DNA from: a virus
Reading direction: 5' to 3' (one strand)
Virus record (IMG/VR): IMGVR_UViG_3300042384_001501
Span: 20,405-84,404 of that record
DNA: 64,000 nt
In this document: positions 22,741 to 31,674 of the stretch, one piece after another
Position numbering within the stretch: position 1 is the stretch's first letter
Layout of the letters: the number at the start of each line of letters is the position of its first letter
Made by a program: the position numbers and the translations under genes
The notes under the pieces: generated by a model
The model's input: only the letters and a program-made list of their open reading frames with translations
Database searches by the model: none
What the model was told of the DNA's origin: nothing

Positions 22741-24272
22741 ACAACAAAAAAATTTTAATAGAACGAGTTAAAAAACTACTCAATGAGGCACCACCTATGA
22801 GTTTTGGTCCTGAATTAGGAGGGGCTAGACCAAGTAAAGATTTACAATCAAAGATTGAAGGTGGTAAATTACCATTAAGTCAATTTGGATTAACTCAAGC
22901 TCAAGTAGATTTTTTTACATCACAAGCATTTAAAGAATCTGTTTTGAATTTAGAAAGATTAATGGACAGAAGTTCAGGAGTTATTCCTCGACTAACAAGA
23001 GGTAATCAAAATTTAAAGAAGGACGCTCAAACCGCCTTTAGAGAATTATACTCTTTAGTCAGTGACCTATTAGGTGAGTTAATCCAACTACAAGGAAGAA
23101 ATCAAGAAGAATTAGAACAAATCGCCAATGAGTCAGTTGAAAAGGCGATGGGTATTGACAGAAAGTTTTTTGACAATAAGTTAACACTAGATGGTAAGTT
23201 TACTCAGGGAGCATTACGTCAACTACAAGGAATGAAAGCAAAAGTTCAAAAAATTTCTGATGAAGAAATTATGAAAAAATTTGCAAGTGTTGATGAAGAG
23301 AAAAAAGAAAAACTTGAACAAATGAGACAGGAGTTTGAAAGTATGGGTGTCGAGTTTGATGAGGAGCAAGCTAAAAAGGCGATAGATTCTACTTTTAAAA
23401 TGTCCCCTGAAGCGATTCAGGCGGCTAAAAAATCATTCTCAGATGAAGTTTCTAGAAGAATGATTATTAACTTATTCAGACGTGGTATGTCACTTTATTA
23501 TGTAAACGCTTATGAAATATGTAAAGATAAGATAGAGAGTTTACCTGGTGGTGATAGAATTATCGAATTATCTAACGTGTTACAACCGATAATGTTACAT
23601 ATGTATTGGTTATTCCCTGATATTGGTTCTATGGGAACGACAGGAGGAGGACAAATCGGTCAGATTGAGGTTGTACCACCTAAGAGCGGAAACCAAGGTC
23701 AAAATGACGATGAAGAAGAGGATGAAGAAGAGGATGAAACACCAAAACCAACACAGCAACAATCATCATCACAACAACCGACAGGACCATTTATTATTAG
23801 AGCAAGGGCAATGACTTTACCATTATTAGTTCATGAATTAGTAAAAGGTGTTGCAATGTTCTTCACGTCAGCAGGTGGTGAAAAAACTGAACAAGGTAGA
23901 TTGGCAAAACAACAAGCAAGTTCATTAGAAATTGAAGCATACGATTTAGTTTATGGTGAAAAATTCTTTATGGAATTTTACAAAGTTTTTAATAAATTAG
24001 TACCCGATAAACAAGAACAAAGAGATTTAACACCATTTGTACTTAAATTTTTATCTGAAGAAAAATATGAAGTTTTGGTTGAATTAGCTAAATCATTATT
24101 CACTTTAGGATTAACTGACCAAAATTTCGCTGAAAATTTTATAACACAGTTAGTTGAAAAATCTAAAAAATTAGTAAATAAAATGCAACAAAACCCATCG
24201 TATGTTGAAAAGAAAAAATACGGTGAAGAACAGTTTGACGATGAAGATTTTCTATCAGGATTAGGATTCTAA
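22737..24272 (+). CDS. Putative head-packaged structural protein
   Basis: 511 aa. It begins MNNKKILIERVKKLLNEAPP: a basic amphipathic helix then LLNE followed by Ala, almost identical in form to the LINE|A site in the major capsid protein. The body is helical and Gln/Lys-rich with an acidic, Gln/Pro linker at about 318-345. It sits directly upstream of the terminase gene and ends at a terminator. No T4 counterpart recognised; T4 gp16 would be much smaller. Confidence 0.6.
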   Translation: MNNKKILIERVKKLLNEAPPMSFGPELGGARPSKDLQSKIEGGKLPLSQFGLTQAQVDFFTSQAFKESVLNLERLMDRSSGVIPRLTRGNQNLKKDAQTAFRELYSLVSDLLGELIQLQGRNQEELEQIANESVEKAMGIDRKFFDNKLTLDGKFTQGALRQLQGMKAKVQKISDEEIMKKFASVDEEKKEKLEQMRQEFESMGVEFDEEQAKKAIDSTFKMSPEAIQAAKKSFSDEVSRRMIINLFRRGMSLYYVNAYEICKDKIESLPGGDRIIELSNVLQPIMLHMYWLFPDIGSMGTTGGGQIGQIEVVPPKSGNQGQNDDEEEDEEEDETPKPTQQQSSSQQPTGPFIIRARAMTLPLLVHELVKGVAMFFTSAGGEKTEQGRLAKQQASSLEIEAYDLVYGEKFFMEFYKVFNKLVPDKQEQRDLTPFVLKFLSEEKYEVLVELAKSLFTLGLTDQNFAENFITQLVEKSKKLVNKMQQNPSYVEKKKYGEEQFDDEDFLSGLGF

Positions 24273-24284
24273 AAAAATATTTAA

Positions 24285-24305
24285 AAACCCCTCATTGAGG
24301 GGTTT
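24285..24305 (+). terminator. Hairpin terminator before terminase gene
   Basis: AAACCCCTC / GAGGGGTTT with loop ATT, then CTTATTT. It separates the 20365-24272 run from the head module. Confidence 0.8.
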
Positions 24306-24326
24306 CTTATTTAATATCATTTCAGA

Positions 24327-24333
24327 TATTTAT
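24327..24333 (+). promoter_or_regulatory. TATTTAT late box
   Basis: Lies 4 nt before the ATG at 24338, the terminase gene; one of the clearest examples. Confidence 0.7.
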
Positions 24334-24337
24334 TATT

Positions 24338-26086
24338 ATGAATTTAACTAAAGAACAAGTTATTTTGGAATATACCAAGTGTATGAAATCAACTCCATAC
24401 GCTTTAAAAACATATTTACAAACTTACGACAATACTGTTCAAAAATATGTACCATTAGAATTATTTCCTGACCAAATAGGTTTAGTAAATGATTATGAGA
24501 CGTATAATGAAAACATTGCTTTAAAATATAGACAGGCTGGGGTATCCACTGTAACCGCGGCATGGTCTTCAAAAAAATTAATATTTGCTTCTAAAAACAA
24601 ACCTGAGAAAATATTAATTATTGCCAATAAATTAGATACTGCCGTTGAAGTGGCAAATAAAATTAGAGGATTTACCGAACAATGGCCTTCTTGGGTTGGT
24701 GTTACCTTTTCCTCTGAAAAAAATTCACAAAGACACTTTAAATTAACTAATGGTTGTGAGGTTAAGGCGGTTGCGACATCTAAGGATGCCCTACGTGGAT
24801 ATACTCCGACTATTTTAATATTTGATGAGGCGGCGTATATTGAGGCTGACGGGGATTTTTGGGCGGCTTGTATGGCGTCGTTATCTACGGGGGGTAAAGT
24901 TATTGTGGTTTCTACTCCTAATGGATTTGACCCAATTTATTATGAAATTTATGACCAAGCGTTAAAAGGTATGAATGAGTTTAAAATTTCAGAAATGGTT
25001 TGGTGGAAAGACCCAAGGTACGCTAAAGATTTACAATTATTAAATGTTAAAGACATAATACATTACTATTTGAATCGTAATGAATATCAAGATGTTGAAA
25101 TAATTGATTACTCTAATAAAGAAAAAGACTTCGATGAAATACGTAGATTAGTTAATGACGGATATCGACCTAGTTCTTCTTGGTACGAATCAATGGTTAA
25201 AAAATTGAAGTACGATAAAAGAAAAGTTAACCAAGAATTAGAGTGTGCGTTTTTAGGTTCGGGTGATAACGTAATTGATTCAAACATTATTGAAAATATT
25301 AAATCAACAATGATTAAAGACCCTGTCAATAAGATGATTGGTGGTTCTTTATGGATATGGAAAGAACCTGAAATTGGACATAAATACATTATGGGTGTTG
25401 ACGTTTCAAGGGGAGATAGTGAGGATTATTCGACATTTCAAATTTTGGATTTTACAACACGTGAACAAGTTGCGGAATATGTTGGTAAAATACCACCTGA
25501 TATTCTTGCGGAAATCTGTTATAAATGGGCGATGATGTATTCGGCATTTATTGTTGTGGATATAACTGGGGGTATGGGTGTTACAACATCTCGTAAATTA
25601 CAAGAGTTAGGGTACAAAGATTTATATATTGATGGATTAGACTCAACAAATAGATGGAAATGGGACCCAAAATCTCAAGATAAAATACCAGGTCTAAACT
25701 TTAACAATAAAAGAGTACAAATTATTGCCATGTTTGAAGAATATTTGAGACATGGATTAATTATAAGGTCTAATAGATTACTTAATGAAATGAATACGTT
25801 CATTTATATTAATGGTAGACCTGACCACCAAAAAGGACAACATGATGATTTAATTATGTCAATTGCAATGGCGGTGTACATTGGAGAATCTTCATTTGCT
25901 TCAATAACAAAAGTTAGTGAGCAGGCAAAAGTCATGATTGAAGCTTGGCAAGTTAATAATAATGAACCAACTTATAGGTCACAATTTTTTGACCCAATGA
26001 CAGATTCAAACAAAAAACAAACAAATAATCAACCAAGTAAAAGTGATTATCAGAATTATGGATGGTTATTTGGGGGTATGAGATAA
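24338..26086 (+). CDS. Terminase large subunit (gp17-like)
   Basis: 582 aa, close to T4 gp17 (610 aa). ATPase domain: Walker A variant YRQAGVST (64-71), Walker B TILIFDEAAYIE with Asp163/Glu164, and coupling motif VVSTPNG (190-196). The C-terminal RNase H-like nuclease starts near 355 with GVDVSRGDSEDYSTF, includes VVDITGGMG, and ends with the acidic HDDLIMSIAMA. It powers DNA packaging into the prohead and cuts the concatemer. No small subunit was identified in the window. Confidence 0.95.
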   Translation: MNLTKEQVILEYTKCMKSTPYALKTYLQTYDNTVQKYVPLELFPDQIGLVNDYETYNENIALKYRQAGVSTVTAAWSSKKLIFASKNKPEKILIIANKLDTAVEVANKIRGFTEQWPSWVGVTFSSEKNSQRHFKLTNGCEVKAVATSKDALRGYTPTILIFDEAAYIEADGDFWAACMASLSTGGKVIVVSTPNGFDPIYYEIYDQALKGMNEFKISEMVWWKDPRYAKDLQLLNVKDIIHYYLNRNEYQDVEIIDYSNKEKDFDEIRRLVNDGYRPSSSWYESMVKKLKYDKRKVNQELECAFLGSGDNVIDSNIIENIKSTMIKDPVNKMIGGSLWIWKEPEIGHKYIMGVDVSRGDSEDYSTFQILDFTTREQVAEYVGKIPPDILAEICYKWAMMYSAFIVVDITGGMGVTTSRKLQELGYKDLYIDGLDSTNRWKWDPKSQDKIPGLNFNNKRVQIIAMFEEYLRHGLIIRSNRLLNEMNTFIYINGRPDHQKGQHDDLIMSIAMAVYIGESSFASITKVSEQAKVMIEAWQVNNNEPTYRSQFFDPMTDSNKKQTNNQPSKSDYQNYGWLFGGMR

Positions 26087-26095
26087 TTATTCAAT

Positions 26096-27658
26096 ATGGG
26101 AGTAGAAGAATTACCAAATAACGGAAATAAATTTACAGGTTCAAGAATGATTGTACCTGGTGTTGGTTTAAATATTTATAAAGTTCAAAAAAACGATAAA
26201 TTTGCAGTCAAAAGAAACCAATATGCGAATTCAATAAACGCATCCCCAACACCAACTCCTTCGTTTACCCCAACAAACACTCCTACACCAACTATTACTC
26301 CAACAAACACAATGACCCCATCTGTTACTCCAACTCTAACGCCAACACCTTCAAGTACTCCCCCACTCCCTCCACAAACATTTGTTTTAAGTGGTAATTC
26401 AACAACTACTGTTGCTGGGACATTTTCAGTATCCTCAAGTGGTGGGTATATTGATTATGGTGATGGGGCGACAACTTCATTAACATTAGGTACAAATGTA
26501 ATTAATCATACATATTCGTCACCATATACAGGAGTAATAACTATAAACTATTTTGGTAATATCACTTCATTAAATATTAATAATTGTGTACCTGATAATA
26601 GTACAGTGATAAATGTTAGTACATCTGAAATTGTTAATCTTACAAATATTACACAGTTAATATTATCTAGTGGAAGATTAACGGGACAATTTAGTGATTT
26701 TACACCATTAACATTATTGACTAATTTAAATATTAAAAATGATTATACTGCAAGTGTAATTTCAGATATACCGCAAAATATTACACAGTTGATTTTAGGG
26801 GCTCAAGGGTATACCACAATTAGTGGTAACATAAGTGCTTTGTCAGGTAATAATTTAACATTCCTTGGAATCTATGGTACAAATACCGTAAGTGGTAACA
26901 TATCAACTTTACAATCAACACTAAGTACTATTGCTATTTGGGGTTCTAATACAGTATCAGGAAATACATCTTCATTTAATTTCCCATCTTTAGATAATAT
27001 AAATATACGTGGAAATAATACAATTGGTGGGGATGTTGTTAACCTACCTTCATCATTAACCAATCTTTATATTACAGGTAGTAATACATTATTTGGAAAT
27101 ATATCCGATATCCCGATATTAATTAACAATTTGACTATAGATTCTTCCACTGGTGGAAATTTAACAGGTAATTTATCTGATTTACAACGAACTGGGTTTT
27201 ATCTTATAACTTTGTCAGCACCTAATCATACATTTGGTCTTGATATTGACACGATGCCTGTTGTTTCAGGAACATCATTTTATGCGAGAGTTAATGGAGA
27301 CTTAACTGGAGACATATCAAATTTATTTGATTCAGGTTTAAGTTTCCCATTTTGTTCAATAACTATACAAAACGATAGTGGTACATCTTCAAGTATTTCA
27401 TATACCCCAAGTACCTATCCATGGGGTTCTGTTAACCTTAAAACCTTTACAATTAATAGAAATGGAGGGTTATCAAGCACAATTGTAAATAATTTATTGA
27501 TAGATATCGATTCGTTTGGAGGTGGAATTACTTGGGGAACAAATCCTGCGTGTGCTGGAGGTAGTAGTATAAACCTAAAAGGTACCAGAACTTCAGCTTC
27601 TGACGCAGCGGTTACGAGTTTAAATGGTAAAGGAGTTACAGTTACAATTACCCCTTAA
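26096..27658 (+). CDS. Surface-exposed LRR-like protein with Pro-Thr stalk
   Basis: 520 aa. Residues 1-45 form an attachment-like region, then about 50 residues of PTPT-type linker (TPTPSFTPTNTPTPTITP). A PKD-like beta segment follows (GGYIDYGDGATTSLTLGT) and then about ten LRR-like repeats of the form 'LTNLxIxGxNTxxGNIS', like BspA or bacterial surface LRRs. Its place between terminase and portal suggests a head decoration or fibre protein rather than an enzyme. It starts 9 nt after the terminase stop without its own late box. Confidence 0.6.
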   Translation: MGVEELPNNGNKFTGSRMIVPGVGLNIYKVQKNDKFAVKRNQYANSINASPTPTPSFTPTNTPTPTITPTNTMTPSVTPTLTPTPSSTPPLPPQTFVLSGNSTTTVAGTFSVSSSGGYIDYGDGATTSLTLGTNVINHTYSSPYTGVITINYFGNITSLNINNCVPDNSTVINVSTSEIVNLTNITQLILSSGRLTGQFSDFTPLTLLTNLNIKNDYTASVISDIPQNITQLILGAQGYTTISGNISALSGNNLTFLGIYGTNTVSGNISTLQSTLSTIAIWGSNTVSGNTSSFNFPSLDNINIRGNNTIGGDVVNLPSSLTNLYITGSNTLFGNISDIPILINNLTIDSSTGGNLTGNLSDLQRTGFYLITLSAPNHTFGLDIDTMPVVSGTSFYARVNGDLTGDISNLFDSGLSFPFCSITIQNDSGTSSSISYTPSTYPWGSVNLKTFTINRNGGLSSTIVNNLLIDIDSFGGGITWGTNPACAGGSSINLKGTRTSASDAAVTSLNGKGVTVTITP

Positions 27659-27678
27659 TCTTTAATTTAATTTGAAAG

Positions 27679-27685
27679 TATTTAT
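27679..27685 (+). promoter_or_regulatory. TATTTAT late box
   Basis: Lies 8 nt before the ATG at 27694, the portal gene. Confidence 0.65.
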
Positions 27686-27693
27686 ATTTAAGT

Positions 27694-29508
27694 ATGGCAG
27701 AAAAAAATTTTACAGTTTGGCAAAGATTGACACAGGCGTTTGGTCCAAATTCTTTATTGAATCAAGATTATCCTAGTTTAAAATTTGACAAAAAAGAACT
27801 TCTAAAAACAACTTCAAAAAGAGAGTATGAAAAAGAGTTGTTACAAGCTCAACAAACTTTTTATCTTTCGAATCAATGGACTAAAATTGAAAATAATTTA
27901 TATACTCAAGCAACATATTATGAGCCAACAAGATTATCGGCTTTTTATGATTATGAGTCTATGGAATTTACTCCTGAAATATCGGCAGCGTTAGATATCT
28001 ACGCTGAGGAGTCAACAACTGTAAATGAGGATGGTTTTATGTTACAAATTTATTCTGAATCAAATAGAATAAAATCAATATTGGCCGATTTATTTAATAA
28101 TATTTTAGACATCAATACAAACTTACCAATGTGGACAAGAAACACATGTAAGTATGGTGATAACTTTGTATATATCAAATTAGACCCTGAAAAAGGTGTA
28201 ATTGGTTGTATGCAATTACCAATCATCGAAATCGAAAGATTAGAAAGAGGTATGATGGCTAAAGGTAAGTCAATTGACGAGGACCCAACTAAAAAACATT
28301 TAAAATTCACATGGAAACACAAAGACATGGAATTTAATACTTGGGAAATTGCTCACTTTAGATTATTGGGTGATGACAGAAGATTACCTTATGGTACGTC
28401 TATGTTGGAAAAGGCTCGTCGTATATGGAAACAATTGTTATTATCTGAAGATGCTATGTTAATCTATAGAACTTCAAGAGCCCCTGAAAGACGTGTGTTT
28501 AAAGTATTTGTTGGAAACATGGATGATAAGGACGTTGAACCATATATCCAAAGAGTCGCAAATAAGTTTAAAAGAGACCAAGTAGTTGATTCTAAAACAG
28601 GTAACGTTGATATGAGATTTAATCAAATGGCGGTTGACCAAGATTATTTTATTCCTGTACGTGACCCTGCACAAGCGTCTCCAATTGAAACACTACCTGG
28701 AGCTCAAAACTTATCTGAAATTGCGGACATTGAGTATATCCAAAAGAAATTATTAACTGCGTTACGTGTACCTAAAGCTTTCTTAGGATTTGAGGAAGTT
28801 GTTGGTGATGGTAAAAACTTAGCGTTACAAGATATTCGTTTTGCAAGAACAATCAACAGAATTCAAAAGAGTATGTTGCAAGAACTTAACAAAATTGGTA
28901 TTATTCACTTGTTTATGTTAGGATTTGAAGATGAATTATCTAATTTTAGATTATCATTAACAAACCCATCTAAACAAGCCGACTTGTTAATGGTGGACAT
29001 TTGGAAAGAAAAAATACTTCTTTACAAAGATATGGTTGCAGACCCTGGTTCAGGAATTGCTGCGGTATCACAGTCTTGGGCTAAAAAACATATCCTTGGA
29101 TTTTCTGATGAAGAAATTAAACTCGATATTCAACAACAACGTATTGAAAAAGCAGTTGGTGAGGAGCTTAAGAAAACTGCTGAAGTCATAGTTAAAACAG
29201 GTTTATTTGATAATATAGATAAACTATACGGTAAAAAAGAAGGTGAACCTGGCGGGGCTCCATCTGCACCGTCTGAGGGTGGTACACCTTCAGATTTAGG
29301 AGGAGGTGGTCCAATTGGAGGAGAAACCCCTCCACCACCCCCACCTGGAGGAGAAGCTCCCCCAACGGTACCTGAAAATTTAAATCCTAAGAATAAAGAT
29401 TTAATTCTTGAAAAAGTTCTCAGAGAGGACGATGAGTTTGTGGACTTTGAAAAAAACAAAGATTCTATGAAAGAAATAAATGACACTTTAGAAAGATTAC
29501 TAAAGTAA
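27694..29508 (+). CDS. Portal vertex protein (gp20-like)
   Basis: 604 aa (T4 gp20 is 524). The gp20 core is clear: EFTPEISAALDIYAEEST, MWTRNTCKYGDNFVYIKL, HFRLLGDDRRLPYGTSMLEKARRIWKQL, RTSRAPERRVFKVFVGN, and LRVPKAFLGFEEVVGDGKNLALQDIRFARTI. It forms the dodecameric DNA gate at the unique vertex. The extra length is a C-terminal Gly/Pro-rich linker (about 520-575) with an acidic tail. Expected position relative to gp21-gp23. Confidence 0.95.
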   Translation: MAEKNFTVWQRLTQAFGPNSLLNQDYPSLKFDKKELLKTTSKREYEKELLQAQQTFYLSNQWTKIENNLYTQATYYEPTRLSAFYDYESMEFTPEISAALDIYAEESTTVNEDGFMLQIYSESNRIKSILADLFNNILDINTNLPMWTRNTCKYGDNFVYIKLDPEKGVIGCMQLPIIEIERLERGMMAKGKSIDEDPTKKHLKFTWKHKDMEFNTWEIAHFRLLGDDRRLPYGTSMLEKARRIWKQLLLSEDAMLIYRTSRAPERRVFKVFVGNMDDKDVEPYIQRVANKFKRDQVVDSKTGNVDMRFNQMAVDQDYFIPVRDPAQASPIETLPGAQNLSEIADIEYIQKKLLTALRVPKAFLGFEEVVGDGKNLALQDIRFARTINRIQKSMLQELNKIGIIHLFMLGFEDELSNFRLSLTNPSKQADLLMVDIWKEKILLYKDMVADPGSGIAAVSQSWAKKHILGFSDEEIKLDIQQQRIEKAVGEELKKTAEVIVKTGLFDNIDKLYGKKEGEPGGAPSAPSEGGTPSDLGGGGPIGGETPPPPPPGGEAPPTVPENLNPKNKDLILEKVLREDDEFVDFEKNKDSMKEINDTLERLLK

Positions 29509-29511
29509 TAA

Positions 29512-29518
29512 TATTTAT
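29512..29518 (+). promoter_or_regulatory. TATTTAT late box
   Basis: Lies 4 nt before the ATG at 29523. Confidence 0.65.
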
Positions 29519-29522
29519 AGTT

Positions 29523-30239
29523 ATGAAATTTGGACTTTATAAAACAGCAATAGAAAAAAAATTAGTTAACTCATTTGTTAGTGAGAATTTAACTAAAGAC
29601 ATGAAACAATTCAAAGATTTAGTTTTGAATTCTGAAGAAACTAAAACTTTATTTTTCATTTATGATAAATTAAATGAAAATTTAGGTTTAGATAAAGATA
29701 GTGCAAATATTCTTGTTGATGAAGTTATCAAAGAAACTAAAGACATTATTATTCCAAATAACCATTTAGAAAAATTAAATAAATGGTTAAAAAATGAATT
29801 ATCTGAGTCAGAATATTCTCACATAGATAAAATTTTAAACACAAATATTAATAAAATTGAAGAAAGGATTGAAAGTAGAAAAATTGTTGTTGAAAATCTA
29901 ATGAAAGAAAAACAAACAAAAAAAACTACCCCTAAATTACCTATATCATCTTTAAAGAAAATTGCAAACTCAGTAGCTTCAAAATATCTATCTAACTTAG
30001 ACGAATCAACTCAAAAAGAAGTCATTTCATTACTTAAAGAAAATGAAGACGTTTTAGAAATTAAATTTAATGAGGAAAAAGAACAAGTTATATCTAAATT
30101 AAATTCCCTTATTGAGTCAGAAACAGAAGAAGAGACTAAGAAAAAAATAAATGAGACTAAAGAAAAAGTCACATCTACAATTTTTTCAGTTAACGAATTA
30201 ATTAAAATTAAAGAACTAAATTCACATTTGGTTCTCTAA
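29523..30239 (+). CDS. Coiled-coil protein in prohead-core position
   Basis: 238 aa, Lys/Glu-rich and almost wholly helical, with heptad-like Leu/Ile spacing (for example KIEERIESRKIVVENLMKE). T4 has the prohead core proteins gp67 and gp68 between gp20 and gp21; this gene sits in that interval and has similar composition but no visible sequence match. Its 3' end overlaps the convergent bS21 gene by 18 nt. Confidence 0.55.
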   Translation: MKFGLYKTAIEKKLVNSFVSENLTKDMKQFKDLVLNSEETKTLFFIYDKLNENLGLDKDSANILVDEVIKETKDIIIPNNHLEKLNKWLKNELSESEYSHIDKILNTNINKIEERIESRKIVVENLMKEKQTKKTTPKLPISSLKKIANSVASKYLSNLDESTQKEVISLLKENEDVLEIKFNEEKEQVISKLNSLIESETEEETKKKINETKEKVTSTIFSVNELIKIKELNSHLVL

Positions 30240-30410
30240 TTTTGATTGTAGGTAAATAGCCTTTCTTTTTTCCTCTCTTTTAGTTGTACTTTTCTTAGCA
30301 AAATACTTTCTTTTAGTTAATTCTTTAACTTGTTTAACTTTGATAACTTTACTTTTAAGTTCTTTCAAAGCCTTTTCAATGTTTTGATTTTTTACTTTTA
30401 CAATTAGCAT
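30222..30410 (-). CDS. rpsU: Ribosomal protein bS21 homologue
   Basis: 62 aa. MLIVKVKNQNIEKALKELKSK, then VKELTKRKYFAKKSTTKREEKRKAIYLQSK, matches bacterial bS21 (Bacteroidota form begins MLIIPVKEG.SID.ALK..K, then LR.R..F.KPS..RR). bS21 binds the 30S subunit next to the 16S 3' end and affects initiation; in Flavobacterium it helps hide the anti-Shine-Dalgarno. It is the only minus-strand gene in the head module and has its own host-type promoter, so early expression is likely. Remodelling host ribosomes toward phage mRNA is inference. Confidence 0.85.
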   Translation of the reverse strand: MLIVKVKNQNIEKALKELKSKVIKVKQVKELTKRKYFAKKSTTKREEKRKAIYLQSKLENQM

Positions 30411-30423
30411 TTTTTCTTTTTGA

Positions 30424-30455
30424 CAAAAATATTAAAGTTTATTATATTTTCCAAA
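30424..30455 (-). promoter_or_regulatory. Host-type promoter for bS21 gene
   Basis: Minus strand TTTG (30452-30455), 20-nt spacer, TATTTTTG (30424-30431), 13 nt before the ATG at 30410. Confidence 0.7.
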
Positions 30456-30481
30456 AATAAACGTATGAATTATGAACACAA

Positions 30482-30940
30482 ATGAAGAAGGGAAAATCGG
30501 TATCTGTCAAAGGGTACAAAAAATTCAAGGCAAATTATGGAACAGTAGATTCTAAAAATTTAAAATCTTTTTATATAAATATACAATCATGGTTAACACC
30601 AAAGAAAGATGAGGAAAATTGGGAAAGAATTGTCATGAATTTTAATAGGTCAATTAGACACACAATTTATGAAATACTAAATTTTGATTTTATTGACACT
30701 AATTTTATAGTTGATACGGATTTAAGAAGTAGTGGACTTTCAGTCAATAAAAGTTCTTTTATGAACTTAGAAATAACTTTCTATATTAAAAATATAAATG
30801 ATTTCAAATCTCCAATAATTAAAGATTTTGTTAAAACAATTATTGATTTAATTGATTCAGAAAATTTTAAAAACAACAAAAATTTTGTTTTTAACTTAAC
30901 TAAAACAAACAAAACAAAAGTGAATAATATTTATTTATAA
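30482..30940 (+). CDS. Hypothetical protein, 152 aa
   Basis: Begins MKKGKSVSVKGYKKFKANYG and is basic at the N-terminus, then mixed alpha/beta (FYINIQSWLTPKKDEENW, RSIRHTIYEILNFDFIDTNF). No known motif. No TATTTAT box precedes it; TATATTTT 30 nt upstream is a near match to the host-type -7 box. It lies between the gp67/68-like position and gp21, which hints at a head role but no more. Confidence 0.5.
   Translation: MKKGKSVSVKGYKKFKANYGTVDSKNLKSFYINIQSWLTPKKDEENWERIVMNFNRSIRHTIYEILNFDFIDTNFIVDTDLRSSGLSVNKSSFMNLEITFYIKNINDFKSPIIKDFVKTIIDLIDSENFKNNKNFVFNLTKTNKTKVNNIYL
30928..30938 (+). promoter_or_regulatory. Double TATTTAT late box
   Basis: Two overlapping matches (30928-30934, 30932-30938), the second ending 10 nt before the ATG at 30949. 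Confidence 0.6.
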
Positions 30941-30948
30941 AATTCACA

Positions 30949-31668
30949 ATGCAAGATTTGAAAATTTTAGGTCCAAAAGATTCAGGTAAAGGAATACTGA
31001 TAGAAATGGATGCGGGATATATCTCACCGACAGAGTCTCGTAACTTGGCGGTAATACAAGAAAGTAAATCGGCTTTAGACTATTCAAAACCTTTTGAGTT
31101 CTATGCTGTTTTACAAAAATATAATACACCAAACAGAAATGGTAGAATTTATCCTGAAAAAATATTAAAAAGAGAAGTTGAAAATTATAAAAAAAATTAT
31201 ATATCAAAAGGAACCGCTCTTTCGGAATTAAACCATCCTGAATCATCATTAATTGATTTAGATAGAGTTTCTCACATAATCACTGAAATGTGGTGGGATG
31301 GTCATATATTACTTGGTAAATTAAAACTTTTAACATCACCTGGGTTTCACGAAAGAGGAATTGTATCAACAAAAGGAGACCAAGCCGCAAATCTTTTAAG
31401 ACAAGGTGTTACATTAGGGATATCATCAAGAGGAGTCGGTTCGTTAGTTAAAAAGGGGGAACAAAATGAAGTACAAGAAGATTTTGAACTAATTTGTTTT
31501 GACTTAGTATCATCACCATCTACTCCAGGAGCATATCTTTTCCAAGATATGGCTGATAAACACAAGTACGAAGAAAATTTGCAAGAAGAACAATTACAAA
31601 AAGCTGAAAGGTCAACAACAAAATCACTTGATTTAATGAAAAAACTTAACGATTATTTATCAAAATAA
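30949..31668 (+). CDS. Prohead protease (gp21-like)
   Basis: 239 aa, similar to T4 gp21 (212 aa). Serine protease landmarks: EFYAVLQKYNTPNRNGRIYP, the catalytic His in ALSELNHPES (His96), and GVTLGISSRGVGS with the nucleophile Ser at 159/160. It degrades scaffold and trims head proteins after (L/I)xE-type sites. Its likely substrates here are the capsid protein (LINE|A at 60/61) and the many tagged proteins described in the findings. Confidence 0.93.
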   Translation: MQDLKILGPKDSGKGILIEMDAGYISPTESRNLAVIQESKSALDYSKPFEFYAVLQKYNTPNRNGRIYPEKILKREVENYKKNYISKGTALSELNHPESSLIDLDRVSHIITEMWWDGHILLGKLKLLTSPGFHERGIVSTKGDQAANLLRQGVTLGISSRGVGSLVKKGEQNEVQEDFELICFDLVSSPSTPGAYLFQDMADKHKYEENLQEEQLQKAERSTTKSLDLMKKLNDYLSK

Positions 31669-31674
31669 TTTATT

